In this document: positions 35,516-41,929 of the stretch, in pieces
How positions within the stretch are numbered: the first letter of the stretch is position 1
Layout of the letters: each line of letters opens with the position of its first letter
Source: Tribonema minus
Lineage: Eukaryota; Sar; Xanthophyceae; Tribonematales; Tribonemataceae
Direction of reading: 5' to 3'
DNA: 64,000 nt
NCBI GenBank assembly: GCA_017506865.1
Contig: JAFCMP010000512.1
Coordinates: 248,001 to 312,000 of the forward strand
Position numbers and translations under genes: made by a program
The notes under the pieces: generated by a model
Told to the model about the DNA's origin: nothing
Databases searched by the model: none
The model's input: the letters and a program-made list of their open reading frames with translations, nothing else

Positions 35516-38055
35516 ATGGCGGCGGCGGCGCGGCCGGAAGCTGCTGCGGCTGGCGGCGGCGCAGGCCAGGAAAAGGAGGAAGATTGGGCGGAAAGCCAGG
35601 GCCAAGGAGGCGTGGTGGCACCGCGCGGCGCGGCGACGGAGCGGCAGGCGGGCCTGACGTGTCTTCTTCGTCGCTGCTGCTGTCTTCGTTGTTGGGGTCG
35701 CGGTAGACGAGGGTTGGGTCGTCGAACGGGTTCAACGGGCCCCCGGCTGCAGCTGGAGCGGCCGCTCGAGACGCGGCGACTTCGGCAGGTGTAGCCCCAG
35801 CTCCACCTCCAAACATGCGTCCGAATGCATTAAACATGCTGCCAGGCTAGGTATCAGCAGACTAGGAAAGTGCTGCTGTGGCTGGTTGCGGACTGAATTG
35901 CTACTGCCACGCGAGGCAAAGTAGCTTTAGAGCTCTACTTGCTGAGAATGCAGCGCACTTAAGAATGCAGCCACAAGCAAGGAGTCAGCTTCAGGCTTAC
36001 GTTCCTGTTGCTGTAGATGATGTACTTTCTTCCCCCCCTTGATGATACCTAGGGATGGAAAGTAGTGCCGAGATGGGGAAGCCGTCGCTTCCGGGTTGCC
36101 GAAACTGGTTGATGCTGATGCTGTCCAGAAGGCTGTAGACTCGGTAGATGGCGAACGCGTTGAGGTCTTGCTCGCTTGGGAAGGTAGGAATGGACGAAGT
36201 TGCCAGAAGAATTGCTGCTGTGAGATGATGTCGGCCGACGTTCACAGTAGCTGCGCTTGTAGCTGGCGAGGGCGCGTTGCTGGTGAGTCGCTGCTGCTGT
36301 TGCTGCAGCGCCAGGTACCGCGCGCGAGGTCCGAAACCGGATGGACTCCTCCAGAATGTGGGGTAGGCTGTTTTAAGCCCCAAAACACAGAGTGTGTGAT
36401 GGCCAGACCAGTTGTAGGTCAGCCCACACTCAGCTGTAGGTGAAAAACAGCAGGCCACTTGTTGACTCCAGGTTGGCAAGGCAGGGCAGGGTTGCAAAGT
36501 CTGACACTTTCGTGGTGCAGGTTAAGAGTGATTGCATTGCAAGGGAGCAGAGGAGAGCTGCTGCCAACAGTTGGCAACTTAGAGAGCCAGTGTGGGCACA
36601 TACAGGGCCAGAGTGGTGGGCCTGATTGGTAGACAACTAACCAATCATAGGTGGCAGTTACACCACACCAAGGGTGCCAAAGTAGTGGGCCTCGTGGTGG
36701 GCAACTGTACCAACGGTAGATGGCAGTTACGGAAGTTGAAAGATGAAGTTGTGGGGCGGATAAAGGGGCAGATTCCCACATATATATATATATATATATC
36801 TGGGAGTCTTGAATGAGCCCCTGCCCCCCCTCTAGCATAAGATGCGGCGATTGTTTGCAGTGACGGGGCTATGACAGGGGGGGCAAAGCTGGCACACATG
36901 AAAGCGAGGCAAGGTGAATGGGCCTTGAACTGTTGCATAGGCACGGCTTGGGGAAATGAAGTTATCACAGCACATTTGCAACTCGCATTGCTTGAGCCAG
37001 CAAACAAAACCTTGGGACTGATTGTACAAAAATTCAGCCCCGGGCATCTGCTCGTGACGTGGAGCAAATTGTCGCTGCACCAATATTGTGGCATCGGCCG
37101 CTACTGCAGCAGCAGGTTTGGGGGGCTCGTACCCCTTTTGATGCGGACCAGTGTATTTGACGGACCAATTGCCGTCTTTCCCACGGCTAAACCATGGCGC
37201 GGCTGGAGCTCACCGATGTAGGCTTACCCTACACAAGCCGCAGGCCATTGCTGCATGCAGCCTGCAGTTGGGATAAACATAGCTCACAGCCTGCCAGCGC
37301 AGACCTCATGGGGAGCCTTGCAGGATTGACTGTTGCGATCTGTCACTCCTGGTGTAACTGGTGCAGCGGTACAAGGGCAATAGTATGTGGTTGAAGCCAG
37401 TGGTTCTGTAACAGTGTCGTACGCACAGTGTCGTACGCATGCACGAAAGCAGTAGTTTTGTTGGCACATCACTTGGTGATTTCCGATGCCGGTGTGTACA
37501 TCAGCAATGACTTTCTCACACCAGTACAGTCTTGAGAAGCACACATCTGGCTAGCACCACACTGCAGCGACGGAGTCACAACCCCCTATCTGGTTTCTGG
37601 CACATTGTTCACTCAAGTTTGCAATGACTCTGCTTTGCCATGACATGCTGATGCGTGCAAGTGGTTGCTGTTTGCTGCTGAAATACAAACGCTGCACTGA
37701 CTCAAGTTATGAGTCAACCGTCCCTAAAAACTACTTTGGTTCCAGGCATGATGCGTCCAATTGAATGCTTCCTGACTTATCTGGTTGATGCATCATATCT
37801 TGATGTACTTCACCAGCAGGTTCTGCATGTGTCTTGCTGTTTCCTGCAAATTGCAGGTGTGAGAAGTGTGCCCAAGCACTGAGCCGCTGTGCACTGTGCG
37901 AGCAGCCCGTGCGCAGTCTTTATGTTTGGTGCCCAGGCTGCGGTCACGGAGGCCATCTACATCACATGCATGAATGGTTCACACAGGCTTCGGCGTGCCC
38001 GACTGGATGCGGGCACCACTGCAACCTGAACCTTGTGCTATGCGAGGTGCCATGA
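15519..38055 (+). CDS. GATOR2 complex subunit WDR24 (SEA2 homologue), 14 exons, about 980 aa
   Basis: Exons: 15519-15709, 16551-16956, 17147-17249, 17675-17697, 17954-18157, 18493-18807, 19276-19424, 20019-20180, 20405-20843, 21461-21538, 22208-22402, 24063-24167, 25643-26016, 37857-38055; all GT-AG and in phase. N-terminal WD40 blades are clear (ITDVSWSAMDSGLVAAAMNNG, HQRTVNRVAWHP...IKLWDRR, SEAVRDVQFSPF, IMAIDWHP...ATGSRDRTV, VGRVKWRP). The middle has RVRDLCMHNAGVAVECG, matching the WDR24 LCxHNxxVAxxxG signature, then LADFLQERSEQGDV and the helical C-terminal region. It ends in a zinc-binding RING-like module (CARC, CEKC, CALC, CPGCGHGGH, CPTGCGHHC). In animals and yeast WDR24/Sea2 belongs to GATOR2/SEACAT, which signals amino acids to TORC1 at lysosome or vacuole. 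The 23-bp exon 4 and exons 8 and 10 are the least certain; more exons may hide in the introns. A TGTAA candidate poly(A) signal lies at 38162. The last intron (26017-37856) holds a retrotransposon. Confidence 0.9.
15938..16308. repeat. Diverged tandem duplication of about 180 bp in WDR24 intron 1
   Basis: Two units, about 15938-16113 and 16131-16308, share GTGCCAGTGCACTGCCAGGT, TTGATACATGACATG, ACCATTGAATTGA, CCAACAGTGCCTATT and AACACTTCCAGGCTCG in the same order. No coding content is apparent. Confidence 0.8.
17307..17396 (+). pseudogene. Decayed duplicate of WDR24 exon 3 and flank
   Basis: This stretch repeats the 3' part of exon 3 and its downstream intron (17181-17284), including ATCATGGCACACTC, ACTGGCATCCCATGCGTG and GCATGTCT. 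The splice donor GTATGT is not retained in the copy and a stop follows, so it reads as a dead exon duplicate rather than an alternative exon. Confidence 0.75.
21640..21715. repeat. Tandem duplication in a WDR24 intron
   Basis: The unit TGCAGACAGCAGCTTTG followed by GCGTGATCA occurs twice, about 36 bp apart, in the intron between exons 10 and 11. No gene signal is associated with it. Confidence 0.6.
23645..23663 (+). repeat. Poly-G tract of 19
   Basis: Nineteen consecutive G in the intron between WDR24 exons 11 and 12. Such a run can form a G-quadruplex and is hard to sequence, so its length is uncertain. Confidence 0.8.
26148..26174. repeat. (TA)n microsatellite, left flank of the LTR element
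   Basis: Alternating A/T directly abuts the left LTR. The same dinucleotide continues on the far side of the element at 36781-36799, so the element landed in a (TA)n tract and the target duplication, probably TATAT-like, cannot be delimited. Confidence 0.85.
26175..26594 (-). repeat. 3' LTR of the methyltransferase retrotransposon
   Basis: 420-bp direct repeat of 36359-36780 with TG...CA ends and a TGTGGG/CCCACA-type terminal inverted repeat. It contains two CCAAT-box-like ATTGGT/CCAAT sites (about 26440-26460). The outer edge meets (TA)n. Confidence 0.95.
26597..26604 (-). other. Polypurine tract
   Basis: In element orientation AAGGGGGG lies two bases before the 3' LTR start TGTGGG, the expected site for plus-strand priming. 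Confidence 0.6.
26704..26818. repeat. Tandem repeat in the element's 3' non-coding region
   Basis: A GCAAAGCGGCCAATAGGG unit continuing CGGCGATGCTGCT occurs twice, from about 26704 and 26764, between the integrase frame and the polypurine tract. The function is unknown. Confidence 0.7.
26954..28948 (-). CDS. Integrase frame of the retrotransposon (664 aa)
   Basis: This frame has an Ala/Ser/Pro-rich N-terminal linker (residues 1-160), then the zinc-binding HHCC module (H210, H215, C242, C245 or C248) in HMGAEVTLRRVRAKYYWPTH...CDTCITCQRTK. The catalytic core follows with D278 (HIDLMGPF), D338 (HSDQGTEF) and E374 (NAIVERGNDV). The last 65 residues (VEAIVARKPGRG...YQVRYFGDL..TDWLSRRHL) resemble a chromodomain, which in chromoviruses helps choose chromatin targets. 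Integrase inserts the cDNA copy into nuclear DNA. It lies directly downstream of the methyltransferase frame in element order. The core residues are present. Treated as part of a fossil element; no repair is inferred. Confidence 0.93.
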   Translation of the reverse strand: MQSAALSTTDAAVSAAASPAGASPDVEVSTQPAILGTAGADGVGRSASASEPAAAADPASSPAPSDSSSAPMPSAAASSVADAGGADFIINDADFTASAEGDGDSSAPASYSSLPGLTLERLRELQAADAAAGPILRQLAGDSTAQSSAAGDAPTSAAAELANYRLSDDGVLFRVDMEQSPVYSNDRERVTHFVPQVLVSTVLTATHDDHVSGGHMGAEVTLRRVRAKYYWPTHRADVLRWCDTCITCQRTKTPHRKAQLPSGTLNTTLEPRQGLHIDLMGPFQPSADGSLYVCALVDPCTRFCVNTGIPGKAPRHVAQRIVDYWVAYFGVPRYLHSDQGTEFVNDVIRELCDLLGIDQTTTTPYRPQANAIVERGNDVLGNMMRVHALRHPQHWDRLLFAHSLAANTAYRRSVFESPFFLHMGFHPRLPIDIILGEPAPPTSSDYHRELQSTLQEAYELLRRNSEALQCRLDADAAALDIPTYSVGDRVWVAAVPDPKIAVAPKLQSDWAGPFEVLRVINPICVEVRMSANATTGTRFHIAHVRRYADGERPSPLTESDFVYMGRPLLTVHAPRAPGRTDGADADVACTLDPSVAVEAIVARKPGRGRAADGNQVYQVRYFGDLSGTDWLSRRHLIDRGLHDMVTAFDTRFALPEPINLDTRA
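29132..32026 (-). CDS. Reverse transcriptase-RNase H-C5 cytosine methyltransferase frame (964 aa)
   Basis: An acidic N-terminal stretch precedes a Ty3/Gypsy reverse transcriptase (PLVTPKPHTSKWRICGDYRRIN, active-site YVDD at 321-324) and RNase H (LYTDASAYAVGAVLTQ, ATVKELMAIVKAVEF, WTDCQPL). From about residue 638 a C5-cytosine methyltransferase follows: motif I FADLGCGIGG (638-647), the acidic end of the next strand IAVELDQRTLDVY, motif IV GSNCQPYS with the catalytic Cys at 709 (NCQ in place of the usual PCQ), motif VI ENV (745-747), motif VIII TVRRRVYVV, and C-terminal RIQGMKP and AANAILP, corresponding to motifs IX-X. The target-recognition stretch is short. The domain would methylate cytosine in DNA using S-adenosylmethionine; substrate and activity are unknown. 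The frame overlaps the end of the gag frame by 52 bp. Confidence 0.93.
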   Translation of the reverse strand: MYSPLGSPVGDYVGMFLMAPGSPTTDAHANSSSSDSYETNSVTGDQLTATDAPDDDDSDTTEDVAPVMASLLSDADLPVHPLLADPLEPSRLFGPTAEPRDMTGKPPVDFASLIPTDSPFTAEQRQDFVTLLQQFEDCFGQEDTDVGNVSASFGYFRPVMKASYKPFREPTRRFSPVALAILLTWGEQQLAAGLHERCARTDQLSQPLVTPKPHTSKWRICGDYRRINKDTADDHGPVVHIPQLMGDFRGSRIFGSMDALGAFNNLVIDPVCRHLYALEIPQLGIIQPTRLGFGSKVAPTAFNRVADMCFGDLRPAGATKYVDDMSPHAANYQQYRALIYAILLRTRYYGLVWKVSKCSFGTTSTKFVGFEVSASGVKPLTRNVEIISAVPSPRTVKELRSFIGMVAFYSKHIARHGELVAPLNHLLRKTAGPDPFRQWCERHDRCMAQLRAALLSEPVLTYADPQMAYQLYTDASAYAVGAVLTQCPPDADAGPDGAGALQPYERVISFFSKVLFPAEANYGATVKELMAIVKAVEFFRGYLRSESFTVWTDCQPLLFLNRNMASSAVLTRWALQLEEYDYTVRYLKGEHQPADGFSRIIGMDQLQELYDVPAAALPLQLPLRRPGASRSVMQPATFADLGCGIGGATEGAAGYMRPIIAVELDQRTLDVYSQRFPMVPTICADLASEEVYRFLRVRSVYALVHGSNCQPYSAAGPRIEGPLAISTLDYGRLQLRCRPVLGILENVPPFLSNATFRAYRDMLLSGGYDIGIYTLDAAALGAATVRRRVYVVSLQRSERSGSRLMLLDQCIRDCHQQPRRLTVHDVLPSQPDAYVYMSRYPAGACILDAHAPAPTLLARIAQRLPANYVPRAGNACAPSEAHTLSFSDMLRIQGMKPISPPLPLPRALEGRLAANAILPIHMKTLSSCLAMVGALDLLPVSTIIPGRLICAPTRAKAHMASGAV
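31975..35301 (-). CDS. Gag-protease frame of the retrotransposon (1108 aa)
   Basis: The first 240 residues look like a Ty3/Gypsy Gag capsid region (VTEWVERFISYMETQKV...YAFLGLRGEA, helical, with conserved hydrophobics). An Asn/Gly/Arg-rich segment follows (GNNNQGNGNRNGSGRRPYRG), where other elements have a CCHC zinc knuckle; I see no CCHC. An aspartic protease motif VVDTGAGNVYIR (active Asp near 447) lies downstream, then a long Arg/Pro/Ser-rich tail. Gag would form the particle and the protease would mature the polyproteins. The frame ends overlapping the start of the reverse-transcriptase frame, an arrangement often used for recoding in this family. Confidence 0.88.
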   Translation of the reverse strand: MRSIGIPLTGRGAVEKTLKPDAVKNLPDYHGAKLLQGVRTEQDVTEWVERFISYMETQKVTAPHDICHYAFLGLRGEAHALATSLRQAGTWPTSFTGIAQVLLEHFAPPAAFEDSCRAVVDLKQGAKETSKAYILRGCRTLQQLSTLYGQVRRTRAVSVDGSSGASAAPLPELQECLFLTILEGGLLPGLRQQMRLQTHSRFNEEEMVASLQRIERTIVLRNKEKSTATNGASSANFMPPQHGSPSPFNSSPSADYVDDDTSLNYGNNNQGNGNRNGSGRRPYRGNRHGDNSRPQSAPTPQGGNSALRFASPAGAASALTPSRDRSQQRQQAPPPRPPTLNPSSGERPQDARRQLPSRGPNNSGTPGAAQQRPRPAHHGSVNLGAPAYLRATAFTDPCVIPVGMPSHWRTDDWYKMFGYDAGATLATVKVSIGSGADALDLSAAVVDTGAGNVYIRTREAESYFSLLPVADRPRVFLMPEDITRQHMPIFHAGSDVMDNRRHLMLPIAFEGRDAHPGLPRAANAPAEPLRQVSYLTHCIMVDDLPAALVLGNSFFVRNRMSINPYTGYLHTVRPVLATPDDPRREFGIYGVGENRSLHLNRRRVEWRPFDIELNAVGGHQPFSAVRHGSGGITDAVLPSYTPEEPHVARTGALTLMHAVKIGRGSLRGGIIHVTVRADDPPRQRNRVLVLLQHPCLGGEHHVSPLATGFQLLNAQEPHDMDEAGYVQLQLRALSGQRERFTLPPGHLVAAFKLLRDASADEPGDYGGLPLPASRLGRPSHTPANSHRPVASANMTAAGSPRYFAVPAQHGADDVDMLDFSDAPPRRSAHHAQAVQNSARGRAPRREGQAGRTPRAEASRHPRRGSPPPPDYARQAYIAPAHDSPRRSSARERSRDQPVRQHNRPRSTHERSRDQRALRHDHRRSSARRSPQHRSPPPQPAAQRGHRAPHPARGQLERIGPLPPPQRYQPVAMDMALPANGAAALNRRNQPVAMDIAPPANGAAALNQRHGHPLDPRLDLDVRRTSAAYAAAQLATRPVYHDADAAGGPPTSDPRAHREVQRAAIAVFADRNTAVARHGGCHFRRQSTAPYHRCTALLAHPWATTSACS
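35259..35837 (-). CDS. Proline-rich leader frame of the retrotransposon (192 aa)
   Basis: The frame begins MFNAFGRMFGGGAG, has an acidic NNEDSSSDEEDTS stretch and a run of prolines, and partly overlaps the start of the gag-protease frame. It may be the N-terminal part of Gag or a separate leader protein; the family has both layouts. The function is not known. Confidence 0.5.
36337..36353 (-). other. Candidate primer-binding site
   Basis: A few bases inside the 5' LTR, the element strand reads TGGAGGAGTCCATCCGG. It starts with the TGG complementary to a tRNA CCA end, at the spacing expected of a primer-binding site. The matching tRNA was not identified. Confidence 0.4.
36359..36780 (-). repeat. 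5' LTR of the methyltransferase retrotransposon
   Basis: 422-bp partner of 26175-26594, with TGTGGG...CCCCA ends in element orientation. It is almost identical to its partner. Its outer side meets (TA)n at 36781-36799. Confidence 0.95.
36781..36799. repeat. (TA)n microsatellite, right flank of the LTR element
   Basis: This is the continuation of the TA tract into which the element inserted. Beyond it, 36800-37856 is the remainder of the last WDR24 intron, with no gene seen. Confidence 0.85.
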
Positions 38056-38515
38056 GTGATACCAGCCAACACCGTTCCAGCTGCTGCTGTTCTCTAGCGT
38101 GTGTTGACAGCCGTCACTGGGTGGGCTGATGATGCATGCTTGCAGGAGGTCACGTATCAGCTGTAAGCGGCGCTGTCGCCAAGTGCGCCATGGCAAAAAC
38201 CACTGTTGGCCAGCAAAGTTCAATGTTGGTGCTCGGGATCTCCATCGGTCTGCACAACTCCATTAACTGCTGCTGGTGCTGCTGAATATACATACTGTTG
38301 CTGTTGTCAGCACTGTCGCACAAGTGGCCACACCAGAGTCCGCCGTGTCTATGACTCCATCATCACACCTTGATTAGATTGGCCGTCATGCTGCTCAACT
38401 CCGTCGCGACGGAACGTTGTACAACTTGTGCAAAAGTAATTGCAGATGCCATCATTAGCACCTCGGCTGCTGCGCAATACAAAACCATCACTAGGGGGAG
38501 CGAGAGACTGCCCGA

Positions 38516-39235
38516 TCACACACTCAAATTCGGTACTTCGGGGGAAGTAGTACTGAACGCAAACGATGCAGCAGCACGAATATTATGCGTGATAGGCATA
38601 GAGCTGCCACCCAGTCTTTGTGTGCTGGTGGGCGGCACACACACGGACGTGGCGGTGGCAGTCCATCGAGGCGTTCGTGAGGTGCAGATGGAGCCGGAAA
38701 TTGGACTGGACGTGAAATCGGTGTTTTGAAACATATGAGAAGGGGGGGCAGCAGCGACAGCGCCACCAGTGGAGATGCTGACTGTAAGCGGCTTCAATTC
38801 CCTTCCCACCCAAACCAGTGCAACGGCAATACATCTTTTCGAGAAGTATGTTTTATAAATCATACTTCTGAATAAACTTGTAATTATAATGAGTCTTGTG
38901 TGCCAATCTGCTGCCTTCCCCTTAGCGTAGTAAAAGGTGAACAGGCCTTGCGATGTGTACTTTTGCGAAGTGTCCAGGGGGAGGAAGCTGCACGTCATCA
39001 CTTCTACTGATACCGTCCAGCAAGTGTAGGCACGTACTACTAGTAGATGCAGCAGAGTACCAGGTGGTAGGCTAGCATAGAAACGTGTGCATATCCGCGC
39101 ATATTCGGTGCAATGCGGTACAACGCGGTGCCGGGCTGTGCCTGCACGTGGCTCAGAGACAGGAATACCTAGTTGAAGGCGGTGCTGGCTACTAGTAGTA
39201 GGCAGGGTCGGAATTGGAGTCGTTCCGGCCATCAC
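38516..39235 (-). CDS. Open frame of unknown function (239 aa), doubtful
   Basis: A 239-residue reverse frame downstream of WDR24. Its most protein-like part reads GLFTFYYAKGKAADWHTRLI and ALVWVGRELKPLTVSISTGG. I do not recognise it. A 119-residue forward frame overlaps it (38370-38729, containing SGEVVLNANDAAARILCVIG), and at most one of the two is likely to be real. No splice or start evidence decides between them. Confidence 0.25.
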   Translation of the reverse strand: MMAGTTPIPTLPTTSSQHRLQLGIPVSEPRAGTARHRVVPHCTEYARICTRFYASLPPGTLLHLLVVRAYTCWTVSVEVMTCSFLPLDTSQKYTSQGLFTFYYAKGKAADWHTRLIIITSLFRSMIYKTYFSKRCIAVALVWVGRELKPLTVSISTGGAVAAAPPSHMFQNTDFTSSPISGSICTSRTPRWTATATSVCVPPTSTQRLGGSSMPITHNIRAAASFAFSTTSPEVPNLSV

Positions 39236-39579
39236 TTTGCTCCTTGGAGGCGGCGGCGTCTACAGCAGCTCCGCGGGGCGGAGTCGTAAAGTCACAGCTC
39301 CGCAGAGCGGATTCAGAGTCTTGCAGATGTCGTGGAGTCGTGACATGAAGTATTTACAGTTGCTGCCGTATTCACGGAGTATAACGAATCACCCATCCGC
39401 CTAGTTGTGCTGCAAAGCTTGTGTTCGACAGTGGGGTCTTGTCCAGTGTACACCCATGTCTGTGTGCGAGTAGTCGGGTGTTTGAATCAGTCACTTACAT
39501 AGCGCGAACCCGATGATGGTGCCGACCGCCCTAGCACACCTGTCAAACAATTATTATAAAGCTTTGCCTTCTCCTGCTC

Positions 39580-39763
39580 TAGCGGCAGCTGCCCTTCGCA
39601 AAGACCTGCGCATCTCCAGACTTCCCTGTGCTTGGCTGCATCAAGAATGAAGGCACGAACACTATGTGTCCTACGAAGCTAGACACCATCAAGTATGCTG
39701 AGCAGAAGTACGCTCCTGGTCAAGGCAAGGGCAGCACTTGTCGGCGATGCTGATCGCCGGTAA
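39580..39763 (+). pseudogene. Coding-like fragment, unrecognised
   Basis: After a CTCTAG acceptor-like site, a forward frame reads RQLPFAKTCASPDFPVLGC, then NTMCPTKLDTIKYAEQKYAPG, then GSTCRRC and a stop. It looks like an isolated Cys-containing exon, but no partner exons are found, so it is probably a remnant. Confidence 0.3.
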
Positions 39764-40035
39764 GCGGAAGGCGTTGGGCAAACGCAAGGTGCATGCTGGC
39801 GTTCGGCAAGAACAGCAGCGTTGGAGGGCAAGCTAAAGATTGCATCAATGCCCTGCGATCAACAGATGAATCGCGTCTGGTGATATATATATATATCCAG
39901 GATGATCAAAGCCAAGACGGTGGCGCTCGTGCTTTGACGCTCGGCGTACCTCCATCGCCTGCTGACGTCGCTGCCTTGTGCCGCCACGCAAACACGGCCA
40001 ACAACAGGTACAATCATGCGCCGCAGTCGTTTTGT

Positions 40036-40108
40036 GGCCTGTACCCTGTCCACTGGCATGTGGCTCGCAACTATGTTACGAGCCGCACGCATTGAGGGGT
40101 ACATGCCA
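40036..40108 (+). repeat. Dispersed repeat with core GCTCGC-ACT-CGTTACGAGCCGCACGCATT (copy 1)
   Basis: A 65-75 bp block ending near GGGGTACATG. Further copies: 44396-44463, 46657-46727 and 46830-46890 (same strand), parts at 60050-60090 and 60800-60880, and an inverted partial copy at 60200-60235. Three copies lie immediately left of the TG...CA repeats. Confidence 0.75.
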
Positions 40109-40120
40109 CATATCACCAGA

Positions 40121-40450
40121 TGTGGCCTTGCGGCCACGGCGTGTCTACAAACTACGCAATCCCAGGGCGGGAGCCATATATACAATGACCAGATCCATGA
40201 GAGGTAAGCTTCCAGGTTGTTGAAGGTGTCTAGTGATTATTAGGAGTAGCAAGCAGCGCAGCATTGCTCAGCGCATGACCACGCATAACTCCAGCCCTTC
40301 ATGCGGAGCAACCCTCTACTTCGACTTTAAGTTGAATATCAACATCACCTTGAATTTAAAGCTGTAACTTCAACAAATGCATGCAGACTTCTGCGCTGCT
40401 CACCAACCACCGCACAAGTGCTGTGTACCTCTGCATGCACCGCTGCCACA
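40121..40450 (+). repeat. LTR-like repeat A (330 bp, TG...CA)
   Basis: Starts TGTGGCC and ends CTGCCACA, a 6-bp terminal inverted repeat. It contains AGCATTGCTCAGCGC and an array of TTGAA/TTCAA units. It is nearly identical to copy E at 57899-58228, and the similarity continues about 100 bp past the CA end. Confidence 0.75.
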
Positions 40451-40703
40451 GTTTGACCATCCACAAGATTACTTGCAAGCGCCAGAAGCTGCCTGTTGGC
40501 TGGGACTTGAGAGGCTTACTGCGTTGACCTTCGCGCATTCACAGCAAGCGAATACAGTATAGGTTTGAATTGCGAAAAACGGGACCTGTATTCAAATCGG
40601 GACCCACAGGGGTGAACTCTGCAAATGGACTTCTCTAGATTGTGATGACATGGGTGTAATAGTCACGCCTAGAAGTAAATGAATGGAACAAAGTTTTTTT
40701 TTG

Positions 40704-40945
40704 CGCTCTATAACATTTGACTGAATGGGCAACAAAGACATCGCGGTAAGGAGGCCAGCAGCCCTTTCACAGTGAGACTCTTTGCGTGAATGCTGCTGAC
40801 ACGAACAAACCGCCCCCTCGCCAGTCTTTGTACGCAATGCACGCCACCGCAACAACGGCCAACCACAAGTACTCAAAGCGAACTGTCGAGCGCGAAATCT
40901 TTAACATGGTGGACAAGCAGGGGGTGCCGTATGCCGACAGCAACA
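40704..40945 (+). repeat. Long-range duplicate of 58493-58735
   Basis: CTATAACATTTGACTGAATG continues through AACAAACCGCCCCCTCGCCAG to ATGGTGGACAAGCAGGGGG. The same block is near-identical at 58493-58735, apart from a short CCAGTCTTTGTACG tandem copy there. It has a short coding-like frame (TVEREIFNMVDKQGVPYAD) that I do not recognise. Confidence 0.75.
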
Positions 40946-41326
40946 TGATGGAATGAAGACTTTTTGCTCAGCCACGGAGCTTGCTGGATCGCTGTTATGA
41001 CTTCGCAGCACACTTAAGTATTCTTGAGCCCAAGGCCACAGTGTTAGTGCGCAAACTTTCTAGTGCGCAGATCTTTAGTCGTCTTGGAAAAAATGATCAT
41101 GGCGTGCACTGTAAGGCACGGCGGCAGCCCGGCGCCAAGTGCAGCGAGCACGTAGCGCGGGCGCGGGTTGCCGCCCTGCTAAGTGATTGGGCTTGCCGAT
41201 GTTTGCGGTGACACGTATGCGTACGTCAATCAGCGCTTGGTTTTAGTAACCGCTCCCGCTGTGAACACCCAGGAAGCTGCGATTCTATCCAAACGCTGGC
41301 TCTCCGGCGCGTGGGACGCAGCGGCT

Positions 41327-41406
41327 GCACAAGATGTGCTGACCGCGTGCAGCGTATTGGCGGTTGGCACAAGATGTGCCGACCGCGTACAGCGTATTGG
41401 CGTTTG
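41327..41406. repeat. Two 40-bp tandem units
   Basis: GCACAAGATGTG-TGACCGCG followed by T-CAGCGTATTGGCG-TTG occurs twice head to tail, with a few changes. Confidence 0.8.
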
Positions 41407-41929
41407 GCACGCATCATACTGCAGTCTCAAGCCTGCGGCCACGATTCGCGGCCTATAGAGAAGGCTCTCACTGTTTCCACTTTGCAGCGTAAACAGACTT
41501 GTGCGTGACGGCTTGAAGTGTGCGGCGGGAGGTTTGACCCGCTTGGCATGCTGACTTGCCAGAGCTTTGCTGCTGTTGAATGTATTTGGAGTGGTGGCAG
41601 CCCGGTAGGGGGTGATTTTACAGCCCTTCATCTACAATCAATTGACGTGTTGAGAGTTACGGCCCCAAGCATCAGTAGATAAAGTACTACGTTAGAAAGA
41701 CGAATAGACAAACGCCACACTACATATCAGAGCAGCACTTAAGCATGCGTATTATTTGTGTTGAGTTGTCAGCTATCGATCACCAAGTGATATTTGAATG
41801 ATCTAGAGTAGATTTACCTATCTGTAAATGCCATGCCAGGAACTGTCCCTGACTGAGTAGAAACGTGAAACAAGTCTAGAAAACATTACACCTGAAGTAG
41901 CTGAAACAACATACAGTGGCACTACATTC

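Larger units (their letters stand above)
26175..36780 (-). mobile_element. Ty3/Gypsy chromovirus-type LTR retrotransposon carrying a cytosine DNA methyltransferase
   Basis: A 10.6-kb element on the reverse strand, antisense to WDR24 and inside its last intron. In its own orientation: LTR (36780-36359), primer-binding region, proline-rich leader frame, gag with protease, reverse transcriptase-RNase H-methyltransferase frame, integrase with chromodomain-like tail, polypurine tract, LTR (26594-26175). RT-RNase H-integrase order, D/D/E integrase and the chromodomain-like end place it in Ty3/Gypsy. The LTRs differ by three substitutions and one 2-nt length difference over about 420 bp, so the insertion is young. 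It looks whole or nearly so: all expected parts are present in four long open frames. Whether the divisions between those frames are normal for the family cannot be judged here. The methyltransferase domain is the unusual cargo. Confidence 0.95.
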
